In this document: piece by piece, positions 34,501 to 42,478 of the stretch
How the letters are laid out: every line of letters starts with the position of its first letter
Numbering within the stretch: position 1 is the stretch's first letter
NCBI GenBank assembly: GCA_013151025.1
Contig: JAADJC010000091.1
Span: 73,907 to 118,707, forward strand
Direction: 5' to 3'
Source of the DNA: Acidobacteriota bacterium
Lineage (GTDB): Bacteria; Acidobacteriota; Holophagae; Thermotomaculales; Thermotomaculaceae
Length of the DNA: 44,801 bases
Position numbers and translations under genes: made by a program
The notes under the pieces: model-generated
Databases searched by the model: none
Told to the model about the DNA's origin: nothing
Seen by the model: only the letters and a program-made list of their open reading frames with translations

Positions 34501-34882
34501 TCATGTAGGATGAAAACACAATCCGTCCACCGTCCGGCGTCCAGTCCAATACCTTTGCCCGTCCCGGATTCCAGCTTAAGCGAACCGGCTCGCCACCTGT
34601 CGCCGGAATCTTGTACACTGACTGTGCTCCGTCATAGGAGGCGGAAAACGCGATCCATTTTCCATCCGGTGAAAATTTCGGGCTGCTTTCGGTACCGGGA
34701 AAACTGGTCAACCGTGTGGCTTCTCCACCCGTTGCCGCCACAGTCCACAAATCTCCTTCATAGGAAAACACAATGCGCTTTCCGTGGATGTCCGGTTCCG
34801 CCATAAACTTCGCTGCCGGTGGCGCCGCGAAAGTCAGCCCGGCAATCATCACAATAACTGCTGTCCACGCAATTTTTCTCAT
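31586..34882 (-). CDS. Secreted tricorn-type serine protease
   Basis: 1098 residues from ATG 34882. GGGAGG is ten bases upstream; ATG 34891 sits too close to it, and 34909 is less likely. A signal peptide (MRKIAWTAVIVMIAGLTFAA) marks export, unlike archaeal cytosolic tricorn. N-terminal WD40-like/TolB-type blades follow (PDIHGKRIVFSYEGDLWTVA, SPKFSPDGKWIAFSAS and more), forming the six- and seven-bladed propellers. A PDZ domain comes next (PLSRPDVKVAAGDYLIAVNN), then an S41 peptidase core. Catalytic residues expected: His in GEVSVGHAYIFGGD, nucleophile S986 in NEYNGSDGEAF, and Glu in WWVENHGADPDI. The enzyme degrades oligopeptides of 6-12 residues; in the periplasm it would feed on or clear peptides. 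It is alone in its unit and convergent with the repeat-protein gene. Confidence 0.95.
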   Translation of the reverse strand: MRKIAWTAVIVMIAGLTFAAPPAAKFMAEPDIHGKRIVFSYEGDLWTVAATGGEATRLTSFPGTESSPKFSPDGKWIAFSASYDGAQSVYKIPATGGEPVRLSWNPGRAKVLDWTPDGGRIVFSSYMKTFIYRDPKLFSVTADGISPKQLPLDRGVLLGFNGDGSEMLYCRKGNPEYQWKRYRGGEYVDIWRYNFNTRRFSPVTHFVGKNTYPMWFKNSMLFVSDRGPHKVCNVFKKDLATGSVKQLTHYDKLDVMMAGHDGSRMVYVQDGTLHVLDAANARVQDIPVTLPSDRWRMRDRVINPKDYVHFMDVSNDGKTAVLEARGDVYTIPSDKKEDTLNLSVTSASRERLPRISPDGKWVCFFSDKTGEYQLYRQSIGGGPWFQLTNGRFAYPYRPVWSPDGKKILFGTKHFRIYVVDVANRKLTKVDEYHQLKNDEFYWEIDDYGFAPDSDWICYTTVAENRNCVVKLFRLSDKKRVVLTDDFYDNLNPRFDKKGNYLYYLSSRNFNVQMDIYEDDHILNSPYTPVAVQLKAGMKPPFADLSAVETGNKTKTAANDRKKKEKEAFRIDLPGLAGRTFPLPVKPGNDLYLKAGNGKVLWASVDRWVEHDYDTVFKPNRSTRVWLHIFDMGKKKEVKLSGRVQNFRLSLDGSQLISHQSDGFHVVSTDKAYSGKKFGETLDLSKMTYRVNTLAEYNQIFSDAWRWWRDFFYDKNLHGHDWKKLGEQYRSYIPYVTSRNGLNWLISQMVGEVSVGHAYIFGGDVNAVRPPKNRADIRPALLGADLIPDSQAKHYRFATIFGPTKYNLNITGPLSRPDVKVAAGDYLIAVNNHKISDNDNWYRYLQVVSGERVSITVSSHADGKNSRTYRVKPVFSESRLRYDHWLAHNIDYVLKKTDGQVGYMHINDMSDAGIGEFDKFWRAFRYKKGIIIDVRRNSGGWTEYFIIDKLERKMVAYNVLTGMNPMRYPGAASTAKYVAISNEYNGSDGEAFIEHFKAIKLGKVVGVPSWGGLVGIINGQLTVDNGTVYQPNNSFYGKEGKWWVENHGADPDITVDNDPASVMAGKDPQLDKAIQVVLDEIKQKGKPEIPVQHPLYPVR

Positions 34883-35076
34883 AAAACACATTCCTCCCTT
34901 ATCCATCATTCAACTTTTTTATTTAAGAATACACAAAATACCCGTCATGAACATATTCTACGGGGGAAACAGTCCTTCGGTTGCAGAATATCCGGTGGAA
35001 AAGTGATGAAGCGCCGGTTTCCCGGTTCAGCGGGATAAATGGTAAGATAGCCTGAACATTTCCAGATGGAGGGAAT

Positions 35077-35628
35077 ATGGGAAAAACCACTGTTTCCGTT
35101 GTTCTCCGGCTTTTCTGGTGGGTTTTGATGATTTTCGGCGGGGCGGTTCTGTGCATTTACCTTGATGTAAAGCGGCACAATCTCTTTTTTTCCCTCCCTT
35201 TTCATCTGACCAGTTTTTTCATCGGCCTCATTGTCACAAAGCTGGCGTTCGCCGCCGCAGCCACCGGGGGGCGGGAATTGAAAAAAGGGCGAAGCGAAAA
35301 CACCCCCAGGCTGGAAACGGACAAGATTGTAACCACGGGGATTTATTCCTGTATGCGCCATCCGATGCTGTTTGGCCTGACCTTGCTGCCCCTTGGCTGG
35401 GCATTGCTTCTCGGCAGCCCCCACTTCATTTTCTTTCTCGCGCCTGTCGAAATCCTCACCATCATTGTCATGGTTTTCACCCTTGAAGAAGCAGAATGCA
35501 GAAAAAAGTTCGGGGCAGAGTATCTGGCGTACAAAAAACAGGTTCCCGCTGTCAGCCTCCGTGCCCACTGTCTCAAATGGCTCTTCACCTCCAAACCGGG
35601 GCCAAGTTTGAGCAAGAGGAAAGGCTGA
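35077..35628 (+). CDS. ICMT/PEMT-like membrane methyltransferase
   Basis: 183 residues; ATG 35077 follows GGAGGGAAT. About five hydrophobic segments. The C-terminal half carries the isoprenylcysteine methyltransferase-type signature: TTGIYSCMRHPMLFGLTLL, then LEEAECRKKFGAEYLAYKKQ (the 'GIYxxxRHPMYxG ... EExxLxxxFGxEYxxY' pattern), which binds S-adenosylmethionine and a lipid substrate within the membrane. The bacterial substrate is unknown. The last residues (PSLSKRKG) are encoded by sequence resembling the family A left arm (35602-35640). An eight-pair hairpin, GTCTGTGT-GCA-ACACAGAC (35682-35700), followed by TTT lies 54 nt after the stop and may act as a weak terminator. Confidence 0.85.
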   Translation: MGKTTVSVVLRLFWWVLMIFGGAVLCIYLDVKRHNLFFSLPFHLTSFFIGLIVTKLAFAAAATGGRELKKGRSENTPRLETDKIVTTGIYSCMRHPMLFGLTLLPLGWALLLGSPHFIFFLAPVEILTIIVMVFTLEEAECRKKFGAEYLAYKKQVPAVSLRAHCLKWLFTSKPGPSLSKRKG

Positions 35629-35810
35629 GCTTGAGTCCAGAGCAGGTTCTAAAAAACCATAGCAAAAACCAATTACCTTTCGTCTGTGTGCAACACAGAC
35701 TTTCACCGGCACTATATCTGACACAAGGTAAAATTTCTGTTATTGAAAGACGAGTATGATTCCCGATTGCAAAATTGTCGTGTGGAAATTCCCTGTTTCA
35801 GGCAGGGGAA

Positions 35811-35840
35811 TTGGCAGTGAACTATATTTTCTGGTATAAC
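35811..35840 (+). promoter_or_regulatory. Promoter for the symporter-dGTPase pair
   Basis: TTGGCA (35811-35816) and TATAAC (35835-35840) with an 18-bp spacer; the -10 is extended by TGG. The small hairpin CCCTG-TTTCAGG-CAGGG lies directly upstream (35791-35807). Confidence 0.6.
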
Positions 35841-35875
35841 TGAACCAATACAAAACCGGATTTCGGGAGGGATGA

Positions 35876-37309
35876 ATGGCGGCACATGAAACAGCGCTGA
35901 TGATAACCTTCGGGCTTTACCTTGTGGCATTGATTGCCATCGGCTACCTCGGGGAACGAAAGTTTTCAAAAAGTTATGATGATTTTGTATCGGCCGGAAA
36001 ATCACTGGGCGCCATTGTCACGGCGCTGAGTGCCGCAGCGAGTTCGGAAAGTGCATGGGTGATGCTGGGGCTCTCCGGGCTGGGCTACACGAAAGGCCTG
36101 GCGGCCTATTGGGCGGTGATTGGCTGTGTGGCAGGATATGCGGTGAACTGGTTTTTTGTGATTGTGCCGGTGCGTCGTATTTCCGGTGTTCACAATTCCC
36201 TGACACTGGCGGATATGGTGGAAGATGAACTGAACGACCGAAAGAAGATGCTCCGTATCATCGGCAGTGTTGTTATTGTATTTTTCATGGGGGTTTACGT
36301 GGTGTCCCAGTTTGTGGGGGCGGGGAAAACCCTTCACGGTATGGGATTGATGGACTACCGCCAGGGGGTGCTGCTGGGCAGCATCATCATCGGGGTCTAT
36401 GTGCTGATGGGGGGCTACGCGGCCGTGTGCTGGACCGACGCCCTCCAGGGCATTCTCATGGCGATTATCATGGTATCCCTGCCCATCCTCGCCGTGGTGG
36501 ATGCCGGGGGGCCGCTACATATCCATGAGGTACTGAAAAGTGCCGGGCTGGAAGGGTTCTGGTCTCTGGGCGGGTTGACTGTCTGGGGCAGTGTGGGTTT
36601 TATTGTGGGCCAGCTGGGAATCGGACTCGGTTATCAGGGCATGCCCCACGTGGTGGTTCGTTACATCACAGTGAAAAACGAAGAAGAGGGCCGCCGTTCC
36701 GGTATGATTGCTACCTTATGGGGGATTCTGGTACTGACCGGGTCGGTGACACTGGGTATCGCGGGCCGGGCACTGTATCCCGCTTTGAAAGATGCGGAAC
36801 ATATTCTGCCGAGGTTTGCCGCCGAACATCTGCCGCCGGTGCTGGCCGGGGTGGTCCTGGCTGCTATTACCGCCGCCATCATGTCTACGGCGGATTCCCA
36901 GCTCATGTATGCCGCTACCTCCCTGGTCAATGACCTGTGGCTGAAATTGACAAAGCGAAAGGTTGAGGGTCGCCGTCTGGTACTGGCGACACGCCTTGTG
37001 ATTCTCACGATGACTGTTATTGCGATCCTCATTGCCCTTCTCAACGTTAAAGTTATTTATACCTTTGTTCTCTACGCGTGGGGGGCACTTGGCGCCGCCT
37101 TCTCCCCGATGATTCTGTCTATGATTTACATCCGGCGCTTCAACAAATGGGGGGCGCTGGCAAACCTCATTGTCGGGCCGCTGACCGTTGTCATCTGGAA
37201 TAACATTCCGGTACTGGATAACGCGGTGTATGAACTGATTCCCGCTTTCTTTCTCTCCCTCGCGGCAGGCTGGCTGGTGTCCATCGTCACCGGTGGGAGA
37301 AAATCATGA
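35876..37309 (+). CDS. Sodium:solute symporter (SSS family, PutP-like)
   Basis: 477 residues, about 12-13 membrane helices, with GGGAGG before ATG 35876. It begins with ALMITFGLYLVALIAIGYLG and has SAAASSESAWVMLGLSGLGY in helix 1-2 (unwound Na+/substrate site), VLMGGYAAVCWTDALQGILM, and AAIMSTADSQLMYAATSL, whose Ser/Thr/Asp residues form the Na2 site. Closest to sodium/proline symporters, but sodium/pantothenate and other branches look similar, so the substrate is uncertain. It moves solute inward with sodium. Its stop overlaps the dGTPase start (ATGA at 37306-37309). Confidence 0.93.
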   Translation: MAAHETALMITFGLYLVALIAIGYLGERKFSKSYDDFVSAGKSLGAIVTALSAAASSESAWVMLGLSGLGYTKGLAAYWAVIGCVAGYAVNWFFVIVPVRRISGVHNSLTLADMVEDELNDRKKMLRIIGSVVIVFFMGVYVVSQFVGAGKTLHGMGLMDYRQGVLLGSIIIGVYVLMGGYAAVCWTDALQGILMAIIMVSLPILAVVDAGGPLHIHEVLKSAGLEGFWSLGGLTVWGSVGFIVGQLGIGLGYQGMPHVVVRYITVKNEEEGRRSGMIATLWGILVLTGSVTLGIAGRALYPALKDAEHILPRFAAEHLPPVLAGVVLAAITAAIMSTADSQLMYAATSLVNDLWLKLTKRKVEGRRLVLATRLVILTMTVIAILIALLNVKVIYTFVLYAWGALGAAFSPMILSMIYIRRFNKWGALANLIVGPLTVVIWNNIPVLDNAVYELIPAFFLSLAAGWLVSIVTGGRKS

Positions 37310-38340
37310 CAATCCGGGAAGAAAGCGAAGCCCTTGAGCGAAAAACCCTTTCTCCCCACGCCTGTCTTGCATCTGAAAGCCGGGGCCGTCACCAGCTGGA
37401 GAGCCCCTGCGATATTCGAACCTGCTTTCAGCGGGACCGGGATCGAATCCTCCACTGCAAGTCTTTCCGGCGGCTGAAGCATAAAACACAGGTCTTTCTG
37501 GCACCTGTGGGGGATCACTACCGCACGAGGCTTACCCACACCCTGGAAGTCTCCCAGATTGCCCGGACCATTGCCCGGGCCCTTCGCCTCAACGAAGACC
37601 TTACCGAAGCCATCGCCCTGGGCCATGACCTCGGCCACACCCCCTTCGGCCATGCCGGAGAGGCGGTGCTGGACCGCCTGGTGGACGGCGGTTTCCGTCA
37701 CTTTGTCCAGAGCGTTCGCGTGGTGAATTTCCTTGAGCGAAAGGGCCAGGGCCTCAACCTGACGGGAGAGGTGGTGGAGGGCATCGGAAAACATTCCAAG
37801 GGCCGGTCCGGGGACCCCTCCGGTGCATCCCTTGGCATCCGCACGCTGGAAGCACGGGTTGTCCGGGTTTCCGACGTGGTGGCGTACCTGAACCATGACT
37901 GCGACGATGCAATCCGGGCAGGGATCATCCGGGAAGAAGACATACCGGGAAAAGTAGCACAGACCATAGGCCGCACCCCCCGGGAACGGATTGACCGGCT
38001 GGTTCGGGATCTGATTCAGAACAGCCGTGCCACAGACGGAGCGGAAATCCGGATGAGCCCGGAAATTGAAGAAGCGTTCCGGCAGTACAAGGATTTCATG
38101 TACGAAGACATCTACTTCAATGAAAAGGTTAAAAAAGAATTCAGCAAGTCTGAAAAAATTATTGAATTTCTCTTTGAGTACCTGATGCAGAATCCTGAAG
38201 AACACATCCCGGCATTCTACTTTGAACGAAAAAACAAACGGGACCGGGTGGTGGCAGACTACATTTCCGGCATGACAGACCTTTTCGCCATCAACCTCTT
38301 TGAAGAGCTTTTTGTTCCCCGCCGCTGGTTCCGGCTGTAG
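37306..38340 (+). CDS. dgt: dGTPase-like HD-domain dNTP triphosphohydrolase
   Basis: 344 residues. The HD metal site is H78 in RTRLTHTLEVSQIARTIARA and H107-D108 in LGHDLGHTPFGHAGE, with the last Asp expected near VVRVSDVVAYLNHDCD. FRRLKHKTQVF and HRYRTRLTHT-type sequence before the first His is typical of deoxyguanosinetriphosphate triphosphohydrolase-like proteins. The family removes triphosphate from dNTPs to give the nucleoside, adjusting dNTP pools. This size matches the short type-2 subgroup rather than E. coli Dgt. It is coupled to the symporter by a four-base overlap and converges with pabC across only nine bases. Confidence 0.93.
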   Translation: MTIREESEALERKTLSPHACLASESRGRHQLESPCDIRTCFQRDRDRILHCKSFRRLKHKTQVFLAPVGDHYRTRLTHTLEVSQIARTIARALRLNEDLTEAIALGHDLGHTPFGHAGEAVLDRLVDGGFRHFVQSVRVVNFLERKGQGLNLTGEVVEGIGKHSKGRSGDPSGASLGIRTLEARVVRVSDVVAYLNHDCDDAIRAGIIREEDIPGKVAQTIGRTPRERIDRLVRDLIQNSRATDGAEIRMSPEIEEAFRQYKDFMYEDIYFNEKVKKEFSKSEKIIEFLFEYLMQNPEEHIPAFYFERKNKRDRVVADYISGMTDLFAINLFEELFVPRRWFRL

Positions 38341-38349
38341 CGATTGGAT

Positions 38350-39123
38350 TCAACTGAACAGCCGGAGATCTTCCACAACGGCCCTGGTAATTTCTCTCTT
38401 AACCTCCAGAATCAGAGGATGATGCAGGTTTTTCCGACCCATTCCAAGTACTTTTGACACCGGAACGGCGCCGATCAGCGCATTGGTCAGGAAGGCAGCT
38501 TCACATTGAGCCAGATCTTTCGGTTTCAGCGGCTGTTCCATCACCTTTCCCGTTTCCAGTACAATGCTCCGGCTGATGCCGGGGAGACAGCCGTCGGCGA
38601 GGGGCGGTGTCATAATTTCTCCGCTTTGCACCAGGAACAGGTTTGTCCGCCCCCCTTCGGTGAGATTTTCGTGTTCGTTCAGGGCGATACAATCGAAGGC
38701 GCCGGTTTGCGCTGCTTCCGCCCGCAGTGCATCACTCCAGCTCCGAGCAACCGGTTTCAGCTTTGCCAGGGGCGAGGCAGATTGACGAAGGACCGATTTC
38801 GAGATGCCAATGACCACGGCCGCCGGTACCGGGGCGGCTTTTCGGGGGAGAACGTGGAGGAGGGGCCCCGCAGCCATGAGTTTTATCGCACCGCCAACGG
38901 TTCCGGTCAGGGCCAGGCTGCGGATAATGGCGGTCCGGACGGATTCAGCCGGTGGAAGCGATTCTGTTTTCATGAAGAGAAGGCCCACTGCCATCCGGTT
39001 CAGGTGTCGATCCAGAAAAATCGGCTGCCCCTCCGAAACCCGGATAGTTTCAAACAGGGCGGTATCCATTTCGGTCGGTGAAACCCGCATGTTTTCGCTT
39101 GCATGGATTGTTAATTCAAGCAT
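38350..39123 (-). CDS. pabC: Aminodeoxychorismate lyase / class IV aminotransferase
   Basis: 257 residues from ATG 39123 (MLELTIHASENMRVSPTEMD), overlapping the pabB stop by 13 bases; the longer frame to 39366 is a shadow of pabB. Class IV (D-amino-acid/branched-chain/PabC) fold: FETIRVSEGQPIFLDRHLNRM near the N-terminus, a lysine in LAKLKPVARSWSDAL in the position of the PLP lysine, and NLTEGGRTNLFLVQSGE, then GCLPGISRSIVLE, which hold the PLP phosphate. In this operon it would release pyruvate from 4-amino-4-deoxychorismate to give p-aminobenzoate. By sequence alone a branched-chain aminotransferase would look similar; the pabA-pabB context decides. Confidence 0.9.
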   Translation of the reverse strand: MLELTIHASENMRVSPTEMDTALFETIRVSEGQPIFLDRHLNRMAVGLLFMKTESLPPAESVRTAIIRSLALTGTVGGAIKLMAAGPLLHVLPRKAAPVPAAVVIGISKSVLRQSASPLAKLKPVARSWSDALRAEAAQTGAFDCIALNEHENLTEGGRTNLFLVQSGEIMTPPLADGCLPGISRSIVLETGKVMEQPLKPKDLAQCEAAFLTNALIGAVPVSKVLGMGRKNLHHPLILEVKREITRAVVEDLRLFS

Positions 39124-40343
39124 TTGACAATTGATTCCCCTTTTTTGACTGTTTCTTCGTATTCGTCGGCCGGATTTGAATCCCAAACCACGCCGCCCCC
39201 GACACCAAAGGTGAGGATTCCATTTTGAATGGTGCAGGTACGGATGGCAATGTTGAGATCCATCATGGCGGCATCTCCGGAGATCCAACCCATTGAACCG
39301 GTGTATATTCCCCTTGGTTCCGGTTCCAGAGCCCGAATAAGATGCATGGCAGCGATCTTCGGGCACCCGGTAATGGATCCACCTGGAAAAGTTCCTTTGA
39401 GAATATCAGCCAGAGAAATACCTTCCAGTGAACAGCCGGTAATATGCGCAACAAGGTGGTGGACATTGGTATAACTCTCCAGCTCCGGGAATGACCTTAC
39501 CCGGACACTGCCCGGTTTGCATATTGTGGAGAGGTCGTTTCGCAGCAGATCCACGATCATGGCCAGTTCCGCACGATTTTTTTCATCATTGACCAGAAAC
39601 CGGGCCAACACTTCATCTTCTTCAACTGAAACACCCCGAGCTGCAGTCCCCTTGATGGGGCTGGTCAAAAATATTCCATCCCTGAGAGACAGAAACCGTT
39701 CCGGCGATGATGAAACAATCGTAAAACCACGCTGTTGAATAAAGCCGGAAAAAGGAGCCGGATTTTCCCGGTTCAGACGCAGCGCAAATTCCCGGACATC
39801 TCCGCTGACGGTCCATTTTTCCTGGCGAGTCAGATCCACCTGGTAGACGTTTCCGGATGCAATTTCATCTCGGATTGCGGCAACTTTTTCCATGTAGACT
39901 GCAGGGGAATCCGTGTCTTCCACTTTCTGTGCACGGAAAGGCCCACTGCCAAGCGGAACTGATAAAGCGAGAGATTCTCCGTTCCGGACCCCCCGGAATG
40001 TCTGCTTTCCGGGGCGGTGGCACAGCACGATGTGGCGATAAATTTCAAACTGAAAAAGCGGCAATGGACAGGGTGGCAGGACCGGAAGTGCTGCATCCAG
40101 CGTGTATCCGAATTCATACGAAATAAATCCCATTAAATCCGGTTGAATCGGGGGGATTTTCCCTGATCGAACAAATTTAATTGGAAAAGGAGGTTCCATA
40201 AATGTCGCGATCGGATCCCAGCCGGCAATCAGCCAATCTCCTTCTCCGTATAAGAGTACAGCTGGAAAGTCCCCTGCCAACTGGAACAGTTCTGTTTCAG
40301 TCAGCACCCCGTCTGTCCGGTTCCAATGCTCAAAGATTTCCAT
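39111..40343 (-). CDS. pabB: Aminodeoxychorismate synthase component I
   Basis: 410 residues from ATG 40343; AAGGA is nine bases upstream, and ATG 40352 abuts it. Chorismate-binding fold: the N-terminal domain includes LMGFISYEFGYTLD, and the catalytic domain starts YMEKVAAIRDEIASGNVYQV. K231 in SPIKGTAARG is the residue that forms the covalent intermediate in PabB enzymes and distinguishes PabB from TrpE. FPGGSITGCPK and GIYTGSMGWIS follow. It adds ammonia from PabA to chorismate. It overlaps both neighbours by 13-14 bases, so the three subunits are probably made in fixed ratio. Confidence 0.94.
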   Translation of the reverse strand: MEIFEHWNRTDGVLTETELFQLAGDFPAVLLYGEGDWLIAGWDPIATFMEPPFPIKFVRSGKIPPIQPDLMGFISYEFGYTLDAALPVLPPCPLPLFQFEIYRHIVLCHRPGKQTFRGVRNGESLALSVPLGSGPFRAQKVEDTDSPAVYMEKVAAIRDEIASGNVYQVDLTRQEKWTVSGDVREFALRLNRENPAPFSGFIQQRGFTIVSSSPERFLSLRDGIFLTSPIKGTAARGVSVEEDEVLARFLVNDEKNRAELAMIVDLLRNDLSTICKPGSVRVRSFPELESYTNVHHLVAHITGCSLEGISLADILKGTFPGGSITGCPKIAAMHLIRALEPEPRGIYTGSMGWISGDAAMMDLNIAIRTCTIQNGILTFGVGGGVVWDSNPADEYEETVKKGESIVKCLN

Positions 40344-40899
40344 GGAGCACATTCCTTGCGATTTGGAGCCCCTGCTCGGTGAGAAAGGATTCCGGATGAA
40401 ACTGGACCCCGGCAAGGGGGAGGGTGCGGTGGCGAATTGACATGGGAATTCCGTCTGAAGTTCCGGCATTCACTTCAAGCTCGTCTGGACATTCTGAAAG
40501 CCGGAGAGAGTGGTAGCGCCCCACGGTGAAGGGGGAGGAAATAGCTGAAAAAACGCCGTTTCCCTCGTGATGAACAGCCCGTGTCTTCCCGTGACAGGGG
40601 TCTCCCTTCGATACAATGCCTCCCAGCTCCAGCGCGATACACTGCATCCCGAGACAAATTCCAAAGATGGGAATATTACCGTAAAATTTTCGGATAATTG
40701 CACGGGACAATACAGCTTTCTCAGGCGACCCGGGTCCAGGAGAAATCAGAAGCAATTCAGGAGAGAATTTTTCAATATCTGTGAGAGTGGCGCTGTCGGA
40801 CCGGAAAACAGTGACGTCGGCTCCCGCCATCTGAAAAAGATGACGAACATTCTGGGTGAAGGAGTCCATATTGTCGATAAGCAGTGTCTTTGTCCACAT
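40330..40899 (-). CDS. pabA: Aminodeoxychorismate synthase component II (glutamine amidotransferase)
   Basis: 189 residues. Class I glutamine amidotransferase: LLIDNMDSFTQNVRHLF at the N-terminus, SPGPGSPE oxyanion loop, nucleophile C82 in GICLGMQCIAL, and the His/Glu pair H168 and E170 in GVQFHPESF. It gives ammonia to PabB for p-aminobenzoate synthesis (folate); such subunits can also serve anthranilate synthase, but no trp genes are here. It is first in the operon and overlaps pabB by 14 bases. No Shine-Dalgarno is present; the ATG lies nine bases after a TATAAT, so the mRNA may be leaderless. Confidence 0.95.
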   Translation of the reverse strand: MWTKTLLIDNMDSFTQNVRHLFQMAGADVTVFRSDSATLTDIEKFSPELLLISPGPGSPEKAVLSRAIIRKFYGNIPIFGICLGMQCIALELGGIVSKGDPCHGKTRAVHHEGNGVFSAISSPFTVGRYHSLRLSECPDELEVNAGTSDGIPMSIRHRTLPLAGVQFHPESFLTEQGLQIARNVLHGNL

Positions 40900-40907
40900 G
40901 GCGGGGG

Positions 40908-40916
40908 ATTATACCA
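40908..40916 (-). promoter_or_regulatory. Extended -10 promoter of the pab operon
   Basis: On the minus strand TGGTATAAT (40916 to 40908) is an extended consensus -10 without a good -35. The eight bases to the pabA ATG (CCCCCGCC) contain no ribosome-binding site. Confidence 0.6.
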
Positions 40917-40934
40917 CAACTGCCGTCTTTCTAC

Positions 40935-40963
40935 TTGCGTCGCGGGGCGATTTCGGACACAAT
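40935..40963 (+). promoter_or_regulatory. Putative promoter of the sthA-like gene
   Basis: TTGCGT (40935-40940), 17-bp spacer, CACAAT (40958-40963), divergent from the pab promoter. GGAG (40993-40996) precedes ATG 41003. Confidence 0.45.
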
Positions 40964-41002
40964 AAAACAGAAAGCAAAGACTAGACAAACCCGGAGTAAG
41001 CA

Positions 41003-42478
41003 ATGGGAGACAACATCCAGAAAGAGAAAACAACGATTCACTGTGATGTGGCGGTGGTGGGGAGCGGGCCTGCGGGTCAGCGGGCAGCGATGGAGTGCGG
41101 CAGGGAGGGGCTGGACACCATCGTCATTGACCGGCGCAACCTGAAAGTGGGGGGAGTTTCCCTTCATGTCGGCACCATACCCAGTAAAACACTGCGGGAA
41201 GCGGTGTTGCATCTCATCGGGTATCGGCACAGACACCTCTACGGGAACGGATACAAGGTAAGGCAGCACATCTGCCTGAAGGATCTCACTGAACGGGTCG
41301 AATTGACACTGAAGCGGGAGCTGGCGGTGCTGGAATCTCAATTCATGGCAGCAGGCGTAAAAATCCGCTACGGGGAGGCCCGGTTTGTGGACCCACACAC
41401 ACTTGAAATCCACAATCGGATAGATGAAAGTCTGCTCACTGTGCATGCAGACCAGATCGTTCTGGCACCGGGTACGGTCCCCCGGCATCCTGATGATATT
41501 TCCTTTGATTACGAGGTTGTTTTTGACAGTAATTTTGTCTTTTCCCACAAAAGTCGAATCAATGAACTGCCCAAAAGCCTCATTGTTGTGGGAGCGGGGG
41601 TCATTGGAACGGAATACGCTGCCATGTTTGCAGCATTGGGCTGCCGGGTTACACTGGTGGATCGCCACACCCGGATTCTCCCCTACCTGGATGGGGACAT
41701 TAACCGTCTCTTGTTGAGTGAAATGGAAAAAATGGGCGTTACTATGGCGTTGGGCCGGGGATATCGCGCCATCGGCCGAACAAAAGACGGAAAGGGCCGG
41801 GTGGAAACCGATACCGGAGAAATACTGGCAGCGGATGCCGTACTGGTTTCTCTGGGGCGTGTTCCCTGCGTCGAGCGATTGAACCTCCCCGTTGCCGGGG
41901 TGGAACTGGACAAGCGCCCCACAATAAAAGTTGATGATAATTTCCGCACTTCGGCTCCCCATATTTTTGCCGCCGGTGACGTTATCGGGCCACCGGCACT
42001 GGCATCCACCAGCGCGGAACAAGGCCGTGTGGCAGGACGGAATGTTCTGGGCTACACCGTTCGGGACCATCGTCCCGAACTTTCTCCCTTTGCCATCTAT
42101 TCCATCCCGGAAGCGTCCCTTATCGGCAGCACTGAAGAACAACTGGTGAAAAAAGATGTCCCCTTTGTTAAAGGCATTGCCCGGTATCAGGAGGTTTCCA
42201 AAGCCACCATCAAGGGCGGCTCTGTGGGAATGTTGAAACTCCTGTTTTCTCCGGATGACTGGAAACTCCTCGGTATTCACGTGGTCGGGGATCAGGCGGC
42301 GGAACTGATTCACATCGGCCAGGCCGTCATGTCCCTCGGCGGCCGGGTTGATTACTTTGTTCATAACGTATTCAATTATCCCACATGGGCGGAGGCTTAC
42401 CGGGTTGCAGCACTGGACGGACTGGCCCGGCTCCGGGTTCCCAGCCACCTCGACGGAAGCGGAACAGGCGGAGCGTGA
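41003..42478 (+). CDS. sthA: Soluble pyridine nucleotide transhydrogenase-like flavoprotein
   Basis: 491 residues. Class I disulfide-reductase fold: FAD motif VVGSGPAGQRAAME, NAD(P) motif VVGAGVIGTEYAAMFAALGC, second FAD motif HIFAAGDVIGPPALAS, and C-terminal interface HNVFNYPTWAEAYRVAALDG. The redox-active CxxxxC of lipoamide dehydrogenases is absent. The segment reads GGVSLHVGTIPSKTLREA, matching SthA (GGCTHWGTIPSK), where only one or no cysteine remains. SthA reoxidises NADPH with NAD+ and balances cofactor pools in the cytoplasm. Here neither cysteine is kept. The C-terminus (HLDGSGTGGA) runs into a family C palindrome. A long minus-strand open frame covers the gene but is a shadow. Confidence 0.9.
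   Translation: MGDNIQKEKTTIHCDVAVVGSGPAGQRAAMECGREGLDTIVIDRRNLKVGGVSLHVGTIPSKTLREAVLHLIGYRHRHLYGNGYKVRQHICLKDLTERVELTLKRELAVLESQFMAAGVKIRYGEARFVDPHTLEIHNRIDESLLTVHADQIVLAPGTVPRHPDDISFDYEVVFDSNFVFSHKSRINELPKSLIVVGAGVIGTEYAAMFAALGCRVTLVDRHTRILPYLDGDINRLLLSEMEKMGVTMALGRGYRAIGRTKDGKGRVETDTGEILAADAVLVSLGRVPCVERLNLPVAGVELDKRPTIKVDDNFRTSAPHIFAAGDVIGPPALASTSAEQGRVAGRNVLGYTVRDHRPELSPFAIYSIPEASLIGSTEEQLVKKDVPFVKGIARYQEVSKATIKGGSVGMLKLLFSPDDWKLLGIHVVGDQAAELIHIGQAVMSLGGRVDYFVHNVFNYPTWAEAYRVAALDGLARLRVPSHLDGSGTGGA

Noticed and set aside
37126-38205. 359-codon minus-strand frame opposite the dGTPase gene
   Set aside because: Antisense to a gene with an intact HD site; no family resemblance.
41110-41180. 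Loss of both active-site cysteines in the sthA-like protein considered as a defect
   Set aside because: SthA-type transhydrogenases do not use the disulfide, so the change fits the family rather than a broken enzyme.
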